Assembly: GCF_001625215.2 (NCBI RefSeq)
Contig: NC_030381.2
Coordinates: 54,609,214-54,673,213, forward strand
Length of the DNA: 64,000 nucleotides
DNA from: Daucus carota subsp. sativus
Lineage: Eukaryota > Streptophyta > Magnoliopsida > Apiales > Apiaceae
Direction: 5' to 3'
Shown: positions 34,354 to 46,409 of the stretch, piece by piece
Layout: each line of letters begins with the position of its first letter
Numbering within the stretch: the stretch's first letter is position 1
Position numbers and translations under genes: made by a program
The notes under the pieces: generated by a model
The model's database searches: none
What the model saw: the letters and a program-made list of their open reading frames with translations, nothing else
What the model was told of the DNA's origin: nothing

Positions 34354-35617
34354 CTACAGACTGTGAGAAACTGTTTGGCATACTCCTCCACTTCGTGCTT
34401 TAATTTGGTAATCTCAGATTGATATATTCCATCTTTTATTGTTTTGACGAAGTCCTTTAACTTTGGTCCTGATATAATAGGCGCATGAGCATGAAAACGT
34501 TACTGAAAGTGAAAACAAAAAATTTGCTAGATTTGCAGACTCTTATATCTGCCTTTTGTATTAGCCTTGATCCTTGAAGCCAATTGCACCGCAGCATTTA
34601 TAAAATCTGGTTCAGAGAATCCCCTCGAAGTCAGAGCAGGTGTTCCTAGATTACAAAATTAATAAGTCCTCCGTACAAATGGGTACTCACAATTCCAGCA
34701 AAAGAATACTCCGTCAAATTAGAAAGGTTTACCCATTCGAATGGCCTCAGGCACCATGGCAGAGACATCACCAGGAACAGTGTTTTTATTGGCTGCAATG
34801 GCCACAGATTCCAGGACCTTTTCAACTTTAGACCCATCAATTCCCTGCAGAAAATTTGTTCACAGAGATTAAGAAGTACATTTCATTGTACAAGTTATTC
34901 TAGGTAGCTAAAGTATCATAATATAATCTTCTTGAGATATTCCTGCCGATTGATGTATATATATCTTATTCACGACGCCATAAGTGCTCTTACACCACAC
35001 TTCTGAGAAAAAGCATTGCATATAAGCACTTATGGAGTAGTGTTTAATGACAAGGCGCCTCTTAATAACATGCGAGTTTTGATGCATTTTCCCAAGCCGG
35101 CTCTTAATAACATACAAATTTGGGACAAGTTATTCTAGGTAGCTAAAACAACATAATATAATCTTCTCTAGTGAAGATATTTCATATATCTCTTTTACCA
35201 TGTCATAAGTGCTCGTATGTCACACTTTTGAGAAAAAAGTGTTTGAATATGAACACTTACAGTGTAGTGATAACAGAATACACATGTTGATGCATTTTCC
35301 CAATTGCCTTGTAGTAATAACTTTTTTTGAGAAAATATCTGTGTCGGAACAACTTCATTTAGTCATTTTTAGGTGGTATCTAAGTATGTTACACGATATG
35401 ATCTGTTATATTAAAAATTAATCAAATATTAAAAACATACTCTGAAGAACTCTATACAGTATACAGTCACCAATTCATCAATTAGAATAAGGTCATAAGA
35501 AATGCAACCAAAAAAAAAAAAAAATTATTCTTTTACCTTGTTCTTTAGATTTACCAGAACTGAATGGTTCTCAGTTCCACCAGATACCAATTCATATCCC
35601 ATATCTGTCAAAGTCTG
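33082..35617. repeat. Large inverted repeat of SHMT sequence, 13-nt loop
   Basis: Arms 33082-34353 and 34367-35617 are reverse complements over exons and introns with only scattered differences (for example an 18-nt deletion near 34600 in the right arm). The spacer is the 13 nt CTACAGACTGTGA. A transcript from either side would fold into a perfect-looking hairpin of more than 1.2 kb. Confidence 0.85.
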
Positions 35618-36160
35618 GATTACAAAAAAGACCTCAGAAATAAGTTGAAACAGCAAATTCAACATAGTGAAAAATACAATGCCGTATAAAGTAGAAGCAG
35701 ATGAAAAGATTTTTCGCATTTTTTAAGAAGAAGAAGGTGAGGAAATATAGAAACTATACCTCTTTCGGTGCAACTGCTATACCAGCAATGGTTTGATTGT
35801 GTGGCTCGCCTTGAAGGCGGAAACACAGCACGGTTGATTCTATGCTCAAAGTCGTACATGGCCTATACGACGACATTCAGATGTTAATTTAGTTCTGATA
35901 TGTTAAAACTTCAATCTCAGCTGTATCGATAATTGAAGATGAAAAACCAGGTGCTGAGAAGACTGAACAAGTTGTGAAGCAAATGACAAGTGACTTATAG
36001 GTTCTGAAAAGCCAAGATAACAATGACGAAAAATATTCGAAACCATGTGCTCTGCCTCCGTATTTACCTAATGCATGTGTTCATAGTTGTACAAGCCAGC
36101 ATAAGCTTGCACCAGCAACAATTAATTTTGGCCTGAAGAGTGCTGCACTTTCCTTCAACT
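34367..36160 (-). pseudogene. SHMT pseudogene, right arm and beyond
   Basis: Reverse-strand SHMT exons: ESAALFRPKLIVAGAS (36155-36060), MYDFEHRINRAVF then a frame change before QGEPHNQTIAG-like codons (35860-35760), LTDMGYELVSGGTENHSVLV (35617-35535), [20 protein letters not shown] (34840-34725), [20 protein letters not shown] (34650-34545) and the C-terminal piece (34500-34367). The exons between AGAS and MYDF, with the PLP-binding TTHKS lysine, and one before LTDMG are missing. Frame breaks near 36100 and 35810. This arm carries two exons more than the left arm, so it is probably the original fragment from which the left arm was copied. Confidence 0.85.
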
Positions 36161-36199
36161 GCAGCAACAGACCAAATTTTATCTCAGTATAGAAAAATC

Positions 36200-37940
36200 A
36201 ACAACTCCCAACTGAAAAGTGACTGATTATGAGGTAGGTGTTTTCTGTGGGGTGCCGGTCCCCGGCATATGATTGCTGGGGAGGTTTTATGCAGCACATA
36301 CGTTTCTGGCTGGGGAGGTTTTATTCAGCGTTTTAAAAGCGCATCCTGGTCGCTGGATATTCATCCAACGGCCGCAAATTTGTTTGTTGTATAAGATCCG
36401 CCAATGCACTCATACACATATGAGCTCCCTGATCGTAGTAGATGCATCCGGTTCTCTCATCCAATCTGTTACTTTTATTTATTTATTTTTCCTGTTTTGC
36501 ATTGTATATTTAACTCATATGTGGTCTCTTAGTTGGTCCAAGTATCCACATTTCAATCAAGAAATTCGACACAAAATAAATGTCATGTCCGAGTGTCCAA
36601 GTATCAGACACGGGTACGCAACCTAAATATAAGAGTCGGAATAACATAATTGAAACGATAAAAAAATGTTGAAGTTGATAACAGTTAGCAGATGCATGTT
36701 TGAAATATCGATTTTCTTCTCTTTTTTCTTCTTTCGTTGAAAGTTGACAAATGCCAGGGCCTTGAAATAGACAGTTAACCAGAATCAGATCCATTCTGAG
36801 GTTTACCCTTCAAAGTCACTGCTCTTAGTCTTGGTCTTATAATTGTCTGCTACTAACGGAGACTTGAACCTTGACCTCTTATTAGCAAGTCGGATTTACA
36901 CTACAGCAAATATTTCACACATATTATTTAACTGAAATTTAGCGAGTAACGAGTAAACAATTTAGAATTTAGGGCCCCTAAATTTCAGAATATTCAAAAT
37001 AAAAATTCTGACGCATATATGAATTAGGGCCCTGAAAGCCAATTTCGACTAAGGCCTCGTGAATCTCAGGACCGTCCCAATTAGGATTACAGTAGTGTAA
37101 CGACAGACCATGAATATGACTACAGAGATTACAGGACACAGTTTGTTAAAAGTGTTGATCGGATAGTGGTTTACAAATCTGACATAATGATAAACATTAA
37201 GTAGCCGAATGTTTGGTGGAGAAAACATAAATAGTCTATACAATTTGGTTCTTGTTACTTCATTTATTATGTAGTTATTTACACTCCCTTTAAAATGCCA
37301 TTTCAATAATTGTGATGAAATCTTACATGTCAATTTGTCATAGGTCAGGATTGTCTTGTCTACACAGACTGTAATCTCTATCACAGAAACAAAAATGAAA
37401 AATCTCTCTTTCTATATGATGGTACCTTTATGGTGCATGTTACCTAAATACTAATAAATTGACAGCCAAAATTAGAGACACTGCAGAAATTGATTAATAG
37501 ACAGCATTTCTAGCTGGGAATGCCAGAAAATTAGAACAGGTGTCCAGATTATGATAGTGATATTTGCGCAGAAATTTTACTAGTTCAGTGTAATTCCGTT
37601 GTCAAGTGTAGTAATTACACCAGTGGCGGGACCGGGATTGAGAAATAGTCGAGACTAAGACAATAGATCGCATTAGCAGGTATGTGAAAAACGACGATGT
37701 ATGATGTATGCAGTATTACCCTCGTTATCTTCAAATTACAAAAAATTCTCGAAAAAAATGTTGAAATAGTTGTATTATATTACAAAGAGAAAAATACAAA
37801 TGAAATTTAAGTATAATCACTCTGCTGTTGGCCCATTTTTTTTTTACCGTCAAATTTGTCCAGTTGCATGAAAAAACAATCTTGTGAAAATGACAATTAT
37901 GTAGTACACAGAGAAGTTGTATGCTGCAGAAATATTCAAA
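36200..37940. other. Spacer between SHMT pseudogene and CYP86A
   Basis: No gene seen. 36960-37080 looks like the end of a decayed hAT-type element (AGGGCCCTGAAAGCC, CTCAGGACCGTCCC). Nothing else recognised. Confidence 0.4.
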
Positions 37941-37952
37941 CATGACAGGAGA

Positions 37953-38031
37953 TGTTGATGATTACTTCTGACAGACATGGCTCCTGGTCCATGATTAATG
38001 GAACTCATGTCTGACAAGAAGATCATCAACA
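37953..38031. ncRNA. Candidate miRNA-like hairpin beside CYP86A
   Basis: 79 nt folding into one hairpin. The 5' arm TGTTGATGATTACTTCTGAC continues AGACATGGCTCC; the 3' arm, reverse-complemented, reads TGTTGATGATCTTCTTGTCA then GACATGAGTTCC. An inner TCCAT/ATGGA stem closes on GATTA. Roughly 30 paired bases with few mismatches. On the reverse strand it lies 109-187 nt past the CYP86A stop, so it could be a 3' UTR structure of that mRNA. I do not recognise a known plant miRNA in it. Confidence 0.4.
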
Positions 38032-38139
38032 GAGCCACAGTCACTGTACTTTATAAATATACAAATATAAGTAAATACATTTTAGATTATATAGTAGTTC
38101 TGTGAATATTTGGAGAAGAGAGCATATTCAGGGATGATC

Positions 38140-39801
38140 TTAAGCAACCTCAGCGACGAGCTGGACATATTCCAGCTCCTCATCGCGTGTGTTGCCCATG
38201 CATGCATAGTTTTCTCCGATCTTGGCTACGATAGGAGTCAAGTCCCTAGGGTGCAAATCGACCTTGAGCCCGTATTTCAGGAACAATGTCAGTGACATCT
38301 TCTGTTCCACGCGGTGGCCAGCTGTTACTGTCAGGCGATGGCGCAAAAGTAGTGCTGCTGCGATAGACTTCATTTGCAGATACGCCAGATCCTTGCCTAA
38401 ACAGATTCTTGGGCCTGCATTAAAAGAAACAAACTTAAACTGGTCTTTGGTTTCAAATTTGGTTTCGTCTGCAGTTAACCATCTCTCTGGTCGAAATTCA
38501 AGGCAGTCTTCGCCCCATATGTACTTCATCCGGCCAGATGAGTAGATTGAGTATGTGATTGATGATCCTGCTAGAACAACAGTGCCATCAGGCAATATGT
38601 CGTCCGAGACGACATGCTTTGAGTCCTCCGGGACAGAGGGATATAGCCTTAGAGTCTCTGACAATGCTGCCTTGAGGTATATCAATCTGTCAACTTCTTC
38701 AAACACTAACGGATCCTCAAGCCACTTGGATGTATCCTTGCCACGCGAGTCCATCAGGACAGCACATATCTCTGTCAGAATTTTTTCTTCTACTCTCGGA
38801 TTCTTTGTCACCAGCCAGAAAAACCAGCTCAGCGCCACAGATGACGTGTCACGCCCAGCTAGGATGAAGTTGAGTGCCACGTGCTGGAGGAATTGGTCAG
38901 TATAGGACTCCTTTTTCTTCATGAACCGCGACAGCAGGTCGTCGTGTGGGACAACACCGCCACCATTTTGCTGACTAATCAGTTCAAGCTTACGTGTATT
39001 GATGACATTGGTCAAGTACTTGTCCACATGTCCAATGCTCTCACTCAAACTGACTTCCATTCCAAGGCGGAGCCATCTCCTCAGCTTCCAGATCATCTCG
39101 GGCAATATAAAGCGCTGCAACGTGGCCTCCGTGGCTCTATCAAAAGACGACGCAAAGCGATTCTCAGGTAAGCCCGGAGACAGAGTCTCCGGGTCTTTAC
39201 CAAAAGCCAAACCACATATATTATCAAAAGTAAGCCGAAGCAAGAGGTCTTGTAAATCAACCGGCTTGCCCTCAAGCTGAGCCGTCTTAAGAATAGGACA
39301 AAACCTATTCTTAATGGCTCGGCTCACCCACCTGGCCATTGCCTGTCGCAATGTCCTGGTGGTAAATTCCAGCGCAGCAGTCTTGCGCTGGAATTTCCAC
39401 GTGTCACCGTCAGAATTAAAAATCCCTTCACCAAGCAAATCATGAAAAACCCCTTGCCAAGTCGGCCCCTTCGGATAATTATCAAACCGAATCTTCAATA
39501 TATGCTCCAAATTCTTCGGATCACACGTGACCGTCACAAGCCCCTGCTTCTGCGCCAAGAAGGGCACCGCGGCTATGCAGGTCTGGTACGTGCCACCACA
39601 CGCGCGCAAATTCTCAGCAATCCAATCATGCATCTTATTCGAATTCTCAATCAATCCCGGAAGACTTCCCACTATAGGCCAGACACGCGGTCCCTTCAAC
39701 GGCCTCACCATTGTCCTAAACCACATCAAATAGGCCGCGATCATCGCCAGCACCATCATAACCGTTGATGCATCCATCGAATCAAAACCACCTTTCTCCA
39801 A
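38140..39801 (-). CDS. Cytochrome P450 CYP86A, fatty-acid omega-hydroxylase
   Basis: Single exon, 553 residues. An N-terminal membrane anchor ([15 protein letters not shown]) is followed by [15 protein letters not shown]. Also seen: I-helix [16 protein letters not shown]-helix ETLR in [24 protein letters not shown], and the heme loop [11 protein letters not shown] with the cysteine thiolate. The sequence follows the CYP86A group (for example CYP86A8/LCR) closely along its length. These ER enzymes hydroxylate the omega carbon of C16-C18 acids for cutin or suberin. ATGs at 39801 and 39777 are both possible; the second is nearer the usual CYP86A N-terminus. No intron is needed; many CYP86A genes have none. 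Exact member uncertain. Confidence 0.95.
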   Translation of the reverse strand: MEKGGFDSMDASTVMMVLAMIAAYLMWFRTMVRPLKGPRVWPIVGSLPGLIENSNKMHDWIAENLRACGGTYQTCIAAVPFLAQKQGLVTVTCDPKNLEHILKIRFDNYPKGPTWQGVFHDLLGEGIFNSDGDTWKFQRKTAALEFTTRTLRQAMARWVSRAIKNRFCPILKTAQLEGKPVDLQDLLLRLTFDNICGLAFGKDPETLSPGLPENRFASSFDRATEATLQRFILPEMIWKLRRWLRLGMEVSLSESIGHVDKYLTNVINTRKLELISQQNGGGVVPHDDLLSRFMKKKESYTDQFLQHVALNFILAGRDTSSVALSWFFWLVTKNPRVEEKILTEICAVLMDSRGKDTSKWLEDPLVFEEVDRLIYLKAALSETLRLYPSVPEDSKHVVSDDILPDGTVVLAGSSITYSIYSSGRMKYIWGEDCLEFRPERWLTADETKFETKDQFKFVSFNAGPRICLGKDLAYLQMKSIAAALLLRHRLTVTAGHRVEQKMSLTLFLKYGLKVDLHPRDLTPIVAKIGENYACMGNTRDEELEYVQLVAEVA

Positions 39802-41319
39802 ATTTGTTCGAAGAAAAGTGAGAATTTAGAGCAATGTGGAATGCTGCAATGAGTGAAAGAAAGATGGATCAACAAGAGAGGAAAAGAGTGAGTATATAAA
39901 GGAGGGAGAAGTAGAAATGGAGGCTATTAATTAATATGGGTGGGCCGACTTTATGTTGAAAAACAAGCAACGAAGCTGCGTGGTATATTTTTTCTGATCA
40001 GTGTTTCCTAATGAAGAGCTTTAAGAGGGAGAGTTATTTATTGCCAACACAGGTTGTTGGAAGAGAGCTAGTTTGCTATCTAACTAATTACTGTAAACAA
40101 CCACTTCCATAATTACTAATACTAGAATTATACTACCAGATTTTTACAATGCATGTATGAACATCAGCTTCCTTGCACCTCTCCCAGTAATATTTCCACC
40201 CGTCCCCACTATACAAGATTCCCGTAACATTTTACGCGTCTCGGCGCGCAAGATTCCCGCAACAACTTTTGAAATTATGAATACTTCAACTAATTATACT
40301 AGAATCATCCATGCATATGTAAAGTCGTAACCTTATCTTACCTGGTATACTAGATTCCCGCAACCATTTTTGATGTATCCTTATTTTACGTTACAAATTA
40401 TGTATGTGCACACATGTATAATACATTATTTCCGTAACATTTTCACTTGTCCTGGTGTGCAAGATTCCCGCAACCACTTTTATAACTATTCATAATCACA
40501 CATTCATACTTTTGATGTATCCTTATTTACGTTATAATTTATGCAAGTGTACATGTATAGAACCGTAAATAGTATTCGGTACACAAAACTCTCGTACTGA
40601 CATGGTCCATTCTCGAATGTGCGTACTCAATACTCAGTAGTTTCGCCACAAATACTAGTATGCACATACATTATTGATATTGTACTCAAAACAAGAAATG
40701 GTAAAGATATTGTAAGTTATATTCCCACCTAATTTGGCAGGAAAGAAGGGTTGAGTGCTAAAGTTGTAGCCAGCATTGAAGAAGGGGGGGAAGAAGTAAA
40801 TGGGATTAGTTGGAAAAAGAAAGAAAACACACATACATGTTAGGATGTAGGTATATTTATAGATGTGTATATGGTTAGAAGATGATTGAAGTGCACAACT
40901 AGTACAACCCCTTAGCTGGTTTTTCAAGAAATTAGAAAACCCAGAATATATTTAATTCACTAGTGTTTGATTTATCAATAGGCTTAGCTATATTTGGGAA
41001 AGAGACAAGAGATTGCCCAAGTGTTTTAATTAGTTTAATTACATGTGACTGGTTAAGGTTGTTGACTAATTGTCAGCTAATTAACCTCTCCATTTCAGAT
41101 CTTTAATGTTGTTTACCAATTCCTAACCTTTTTTTTTCCTTCTGATTTTGTTTTATTGGTTATGTGTAATTAGAGACTTGATTAATTTAGGACAGTGATT
41201 AGAATTGTTGGTTTGTTTGATACTTGTGTGATTGTTCTATTCTTTTTAAGCTAGTTAAATACTCTTAATGCATTATAGGGAAACAGATATATCAGGACTA
41301 TTTGAAGAAATGTGATATA
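39802..41319. other. CYP86A upstream region with degenerate repeats
   Basis: A TATATA-type box (about 39888-39895) fits transcription on the reverse strand. AGATTCCCGCAACCA-like motifs recur at about 40215, 40250, 40352 and 40461, twice followed by TTGATGTATCCTTATTT blocks (40368, 40513), so 40200-40600 is an old tandem array. No gene between here and 41319. Confidence 0.45.
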
Positions 41320-41600
41320 CTACCTCCATCCCAAATTAGATGTCCCCGTTGACTTTGGGCACGTAACTTTAGGTTCATTCCAAATTAGATGTCCGACTTT
41401 GTGCACGTAACTTTAGGTTCATTGACCGTATACTTCCGAAATTTATTTTTTTATTTTTTCTTTTATAAATGAAAATTTCATATTTTAATTTTTATTTGCA
41501 AAAATAAAATTTTAAAAATAAGTAACGTATCTATGCGGTCAATGAACCTTAAATTGTGTGCCCAAAGTCAACGGGGCCATCTAATTTGGGATGGAGGGAG
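41320..41600. mobile_element. Stowaway MITE
   Basis: CTACCTCCATCCCAAATTAG and the reverse complement at the right, TA duplications at 41318-41319 and 41601-41602. A short internal duplication near the left end (about 41340-41420) repeats CAAATTAGATGTCC and GCACGTAACTTTAGGTTCA. Confidence 0.85.
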
Positions 41601-41794
41601 TAACATAATTTACTTTGGAATTGTTCATGATATGTAACAGATTCAAATAATTTTTATAAATATTTATAAGAATAAATTGTAATTTGAATAGATTATCAAA
41701 GGATTTATTTATTTAATAAATGATTCGTTATATATGAATTTATAATTAAATATATGCACATAATTATCTTATCTTAGATCGAGAGCCTTGTATA

Positions 41795-42010
41795 CTCCTT
41801 CTGTAATTAATATATGACGTTTGATTTTTTGGCACACACTTTTAAGTGCTTTGACCAAATAGTTTAAAATATTATTTTTGAATTTTTTTTGAATAAAAAT
41901 ATATAAATAAAATTTTAATTCACAAAAATAAATTAATTAAAAATAATAATTTTTATTATTCGGTCAACCTTAAAATAGCCAAGTCAAACGTGACATATAA
42001 AAAAACGGAG
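41795..42010. mobile_element. Stowaway MITE
   Basis: CTCCTTCTGTAATTAATATA at the left, ATATAAAAAAACGGAG at the right, TA at 41793-41794 and 42011-42012. 216 bp. Confidence 0.75.
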
Positions 42011-42295
42011 TATCCGACGTTTCTTAAACAAGAAGGGTAACGGTTAGATGTTGAATATGTAGACATGGGAAATGTCTGTATCAATTATCATCTTCCGTCT
42101 TTGTTAGCTTCTCAGACACTGGTTGAACATTCGGAACAAAATACTTAATTTTATTTCTCATATGTTTAAGTAGGAGGGACCGAAATGATTTACGGTCTTT
42201 AAATATTCAAGTTGTAATTTTTTTATTAAAAAAATATAGTATAATCATAAATACAACCTCGTTAGCAACTCCACAAAATTAACTGTTTTCAACCA

Positions 42296-42797
42296 CAAAA
42301 GTCACAAAAGTCAAAACCCTAAATTTCTCTCACCTTGAAGTAGCCGCCGTCTCTTTTATCTGAGGGGCTTCCATCGGCTTTCACCGGTGGAAAGCCCAAT
42401 CTTGTCTTCTTTTCTTATTATTAGTTAATCTCTTGTTTTCTTCAATAAGTTCCCAATTTATTTGGGTTTTGTTTGGTCTCTCCTTTTGTGAGAGTTTGGT
42501 TTTTGTTAGGATTTTGTGTGTTCATCATGTCCGGGATTACAGATCTGCGGGATTTTCATGATGCTGATTCAGTGATAAAGATTTGTATGGTGATGCATTT
42601 ATGGTCGATTGCTCAAAACAACATTGGGAGTATTACAGCATGTACAAATCTCTTCAAAAAATCGCTTGGTTGCCTACTGAAGAAGGAAGGACTTAACGGC
42701 GATACGATTCTTCGTTTGTTCAATTTCGACTATATCTGTAGATGCCGTATGGCTTTTCATTATTGAATTATTTTCCTTTTTCAAAAAAAAAAAAAAA
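42296..42797 (+). mobile_element. Retroposed insert with A-tail
   Basis: A 15-bp direct repeat AACTGTTTTCAACCA flanks it (42281-42295, 42798-42812), and it ends in an A-run (42783-42797). It starts with AACCCTAAATTTCTCTCACC, a plant 5' leader or L1 5' end type, and has a 97-codon frame (42473-42766; more likely start at MSGITDLRD, 42527). It is either a deleted L1-type LINE or a processed copy of a host mRNA. Confidence 0.65.
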
Positions 42798-42812
42798 AAC
42801 TGTTTTCAACCA

Positions 42813-43870
42813 GTGTTGCAGTCTCATTTGTAACTTCGACCGAATTTTTGAAAATAAATTTAAATATGTGTATGTGTATTTATATTTACAAATATTTCAA
42901 TAATTTAAATGATTTTGATTTGGTTAATGGAATAGATGAAAGTCGTTATTCCGGAGATGGTTGATATTATTTTCTGTGTTTTATTAACAAAATTAAGGTG
43001 CTGGTTGACTTTATTTTCAATATTTAGTTTGAAACAATATTATCATATATTCTTGTAAAACAAGAACAGTTTTGTAATTATATTTTTATTAAAAAATATT
43101 TTTCAACACAAAATCAGATACCGTTTTATGAAAATTTATTTTTTATATTCAAAAAGAGAATAATATTTTAGTTATGAATTCAAAACATTGTGATTTTTTT
43201 TCTTTGCACTCTCTTCTTATTATGTATTTTCTAAAAGTTATTTTTCTGTTTTTAAGATAAAAGGACTAAGTTTGAGAAATTTAATGGAGAAAGTATATAA
43301 TAATAGTGATTAAATTCGTGTCTAATTTTTATGACAAGCTTACAGAAAATATGATAATAAATCTCATTATGAAAAATATGAAAATAATTTTTGGATGGTT
43401 AGTATTTATCTTTTGTTATGGTGATTGAAATTGTTTTACTTGATAAACATTTTCATATTTTTGCTTTCGATGGCCTAAAACTGTTTTCATATATTCATCT
43501 TACAATAATTATAAAAATCTATCAACGATATATTAAACGGGGACCATATACGAACAACAAAAATCTAATACCACGACCGAGATTTTTGTGGTTTAATTTG
43601 CAGGAAAATTTCTTTAAAATGTCACCTGCGGTTTTGAAAAAGTTAAACAGAACAGCCCACCTAACTGGAGTCACGCCATTCCTGCATAGACAAAGCTGCA
43701 CTCGTGCATGTATTGATTCACTATATTTGCACTAAAACCAACGATTTTGAGCAAAAATATAAGACGATTGAATTGGGCATAATGTATCAAGTTGGTCACT
43801 GAACTGAAAACGGTATCAAAATGGTCATTAAAGTCATCGTAAATATCAAACAAGTAACTCGAAATAATTA
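42813..43870. other. AT-rich spacer
   Basis: No gene seen. A TCAAGTTGGTCACTGAACTG patch at 43788-43807 is typical of decayed Mutator-like MITEs. Confidence 0.4.
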
Positions 43871-44334
43871 CAGGGTGTATTCGATTGGGGTTTTAATAGA
43901 TTGTCTTTAGTCTATGGATTTTAATGGATTGTATAAGATTTTGATTTTATGCGGATTTTTGATAAAATGTTGTAGAGTTGATAGGATTTAGTTACAATGC
44001 TTCAAAATCTCATTGATTTTGGTGGGATTTCAAAAAACTTAAAATACACTGAATAATGCCACAAAATCCATCATTTTATGAAATGAAAAAAAAATCCATC
44101 AGCATTTGAATACCATCAGATTTTAATGGATTTTAAACAATCACAATTGAATACCATCGGATTTTAAAACATAATTTAAAATCTCAATTGAATAACACCA
44201 GATTTTGTAGCATAATTTAAAATCCCAATTGAATACCTCAAGATTATAATAGATTTCAAACAATCCCAATCGAATACACTCAGATTTCATGAATGCAAAA
44301 AAATGTTTTAAAATCCCAATTCAATACACCCCTG
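43871..44334. mobile_element. Harbinger-like MITE with internal repeats
   Basis: 464 bp. Termini CAGGGTGTATTCGATTGGGG and, reversed, CAGGGGTGTATTGAATTGGG, with TTA on both sides (43868-43870, 44335-44337). The right half repeats a roughly 30-35 bp motif (AAAATCCCAATTGAATACC) about five times. Confidence 0.65.
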
Positions 44335-44337
44335 TTA

Positions 44338-45790
44338 GAGGCTCGTATTCTATGATTCCTTGATGGAAGACCGAACCTAATCTTTAAATGTGTTACTAAA
44401 TATGGCGAAGCATGTGATAATCGAATATCGAAAAATCTCGAACATAACATTGAAATAATTTTCATTCTATCTAATTGGAATATCTATTTCGGTCAAAACT
44501 CAATTAAAAATAAATAATTATTTTCTCAAAAAAAAGAAGCGAAAAACAATAAAATTCATTTGCATCCTTAAACCTTCAAATGTATAGTAATACATCTTTT
44601 AGACCTTAACTAAATCTTTTTGTTGATTAGTACACGATATGATAAAGAGTTTATAAATAAAATTGTAAAGAAAGAATAACACGACCTAATTGATAGTTGA
44701 TATCAATGAATACCAAGGGAATAAGAAACACATCGAGAATGAAATGAGTTAGACTTGAGAAATAGAATGCCGAAAATAAAGAAACTTCCATAAATGGAAT
44801 AAAGAAAATTTGAGTGACAAACGACAATGAAATTCACAAGGAAGATGAGGAATGGACAAAGAGATAATGAAATTAAGATAGTATTATCCTATGATTATAC
44901 ATATATTTAACACATATATAATATGAATATTACAAAATGAAATATATTTGTGATTAATTCACGGATTTTGGTTAATTTGGTAAAAACTTTGAAAATCTAA
45001 GTTATTTATATTGAATAATTTAAATATTATGAAAGAGAAACATAGAAAATGTTAGGTATTGTTTATCATTTTTTTTCTGATTTTTAAGTTTCTTGGAATA
45101 CGAGTGACTTCACAACTCAAAAACCGATTCCCATCTCTGAATCCAGTTTAAAAAAAAAAAAAAAAATTCAAATAATTAATAACTAAAAAAAAGTTTTTGA
45201 ACATATAAAATAGAAAACATGAAAGTGTTCATTACTAAAAACAAAACACGGAGAGCACGATTGGATAACCCCTATGTTATTCCGCGACATCTTTGTAAGA
45301 CATATAACCCTAAATTGTCAACAAAAAAAACACGTGAAAGATATCAAACACCATCCAACATTTTCATATTTACTATTCTTAAAAACTGTTCAATCATTAT
45401 ATATTTGCCCAAAATCATTTTCTAAAAACAGAAACAAACACCATATACACCTCATATTTTCTAAAATCTTAATCCCTCTATTTTGAAATAGATCGGTTGA
45501 CAATGACACACAATTCTTTTTTTTTGAAGAAAAATGACACACAATTCTTAAAATCATTATTTTTTAAAAAATAAATTAAAATATCAATCACATATTTTTA
45601 TCGTAAAAGTAATACAGAGTCAAACCAGACGGGAGGGGTATGGGTATCATATATTTTTACACTAAAAAGCAGTTAGCAAGTAACACAACCTATCCTAAAT
45701 GCTCTTTGAAAACTCAAAATTTTGATTTCTTGCTATGACCGGCGTAATTTCAGGGCTCATGTATGTGTGGGAACCCCCCACATGAAGGGG
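44338..45790. other. AT-rich spacer
   Basis: No gene seen; frames at 45219-45486 lie in low-complexity DNA. About 45470-45640 is a decayed Stowaway-like element (CTCTATTTTGAAATAGATCG at the left). Confidence 0.4.
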
Positions 45791-46270
45791 TCATTTATCA
45801 CATCTGACTGAAGACCCTCCAACTGCATTTGGCTGAGAATAAGTAAAAGGCTTCAGTTCCCCCTGACAGAAAAAAATAAGAAAGTTTCAGTTACCATATA
45901 TTTTCCGCAGTTGCTTGCAAAGACTTCTACCTTGGAAACTGACCTGACCAGCTTTAAATTCCCGGGATTTGAGGATAATATGAATCTCTTAATTTGCAGC
46001 ACAAATACACATGCAACATTACAACATCACAATGTATTCTACGCATATTAAATGATTACAAAGTTACCTGTACCTGGTAGTTCATGCATAACTTGTGAGT
46101 TGTGACAGTTCCTGCATGACTGCTTCTCCTCATATGAAAAGTTAGTCCTAGGAAATTAAAGAGTCAAGCATGAAGGACATAAAAGTGTGTTCATTATGAA
46201 GATATCTTAATGTGTTGGTGAACTGACCAGATGATTTTCAAAGGTGCATGCTCCTGGCAAAAACTCTGGT
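45791..46270 (-). pseudogene. Three exon-like pieces of an unrecognised gene
   Basis: Reverse-strand stretches bounded by plausible splice sites: 46270-46228 (PEFLPGACTFENHL), 46147-46074 (TNFSYEEKQSCRNCHNSQV then MHELP) and 45862-45791 (GELKPFTYSQPNAVGGSS then VRCDK and a stop). The phases do not join cleanly between the first two, so this is a relic or my boundaries are wrong. Family unknown. Confidence 0.25.
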
Positions 46271-46409
46271 CTGTTGTATTAAGTATAACAAAAGGAAAAG
46301 CAAACACAAACAAAAAGATGGAGAACATATACATAACCAAGATTCCGGCCTTAAGTTATGTATAAAGAAAAACACTAAAAGATCGAAATACATCTCTCCC
46401 ATAATTTTA

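Noticed and set aside
38222-39768. Several forward frames opposite CYP86A
   Set aside because: Antisense shadows of the P450 coding sequence.
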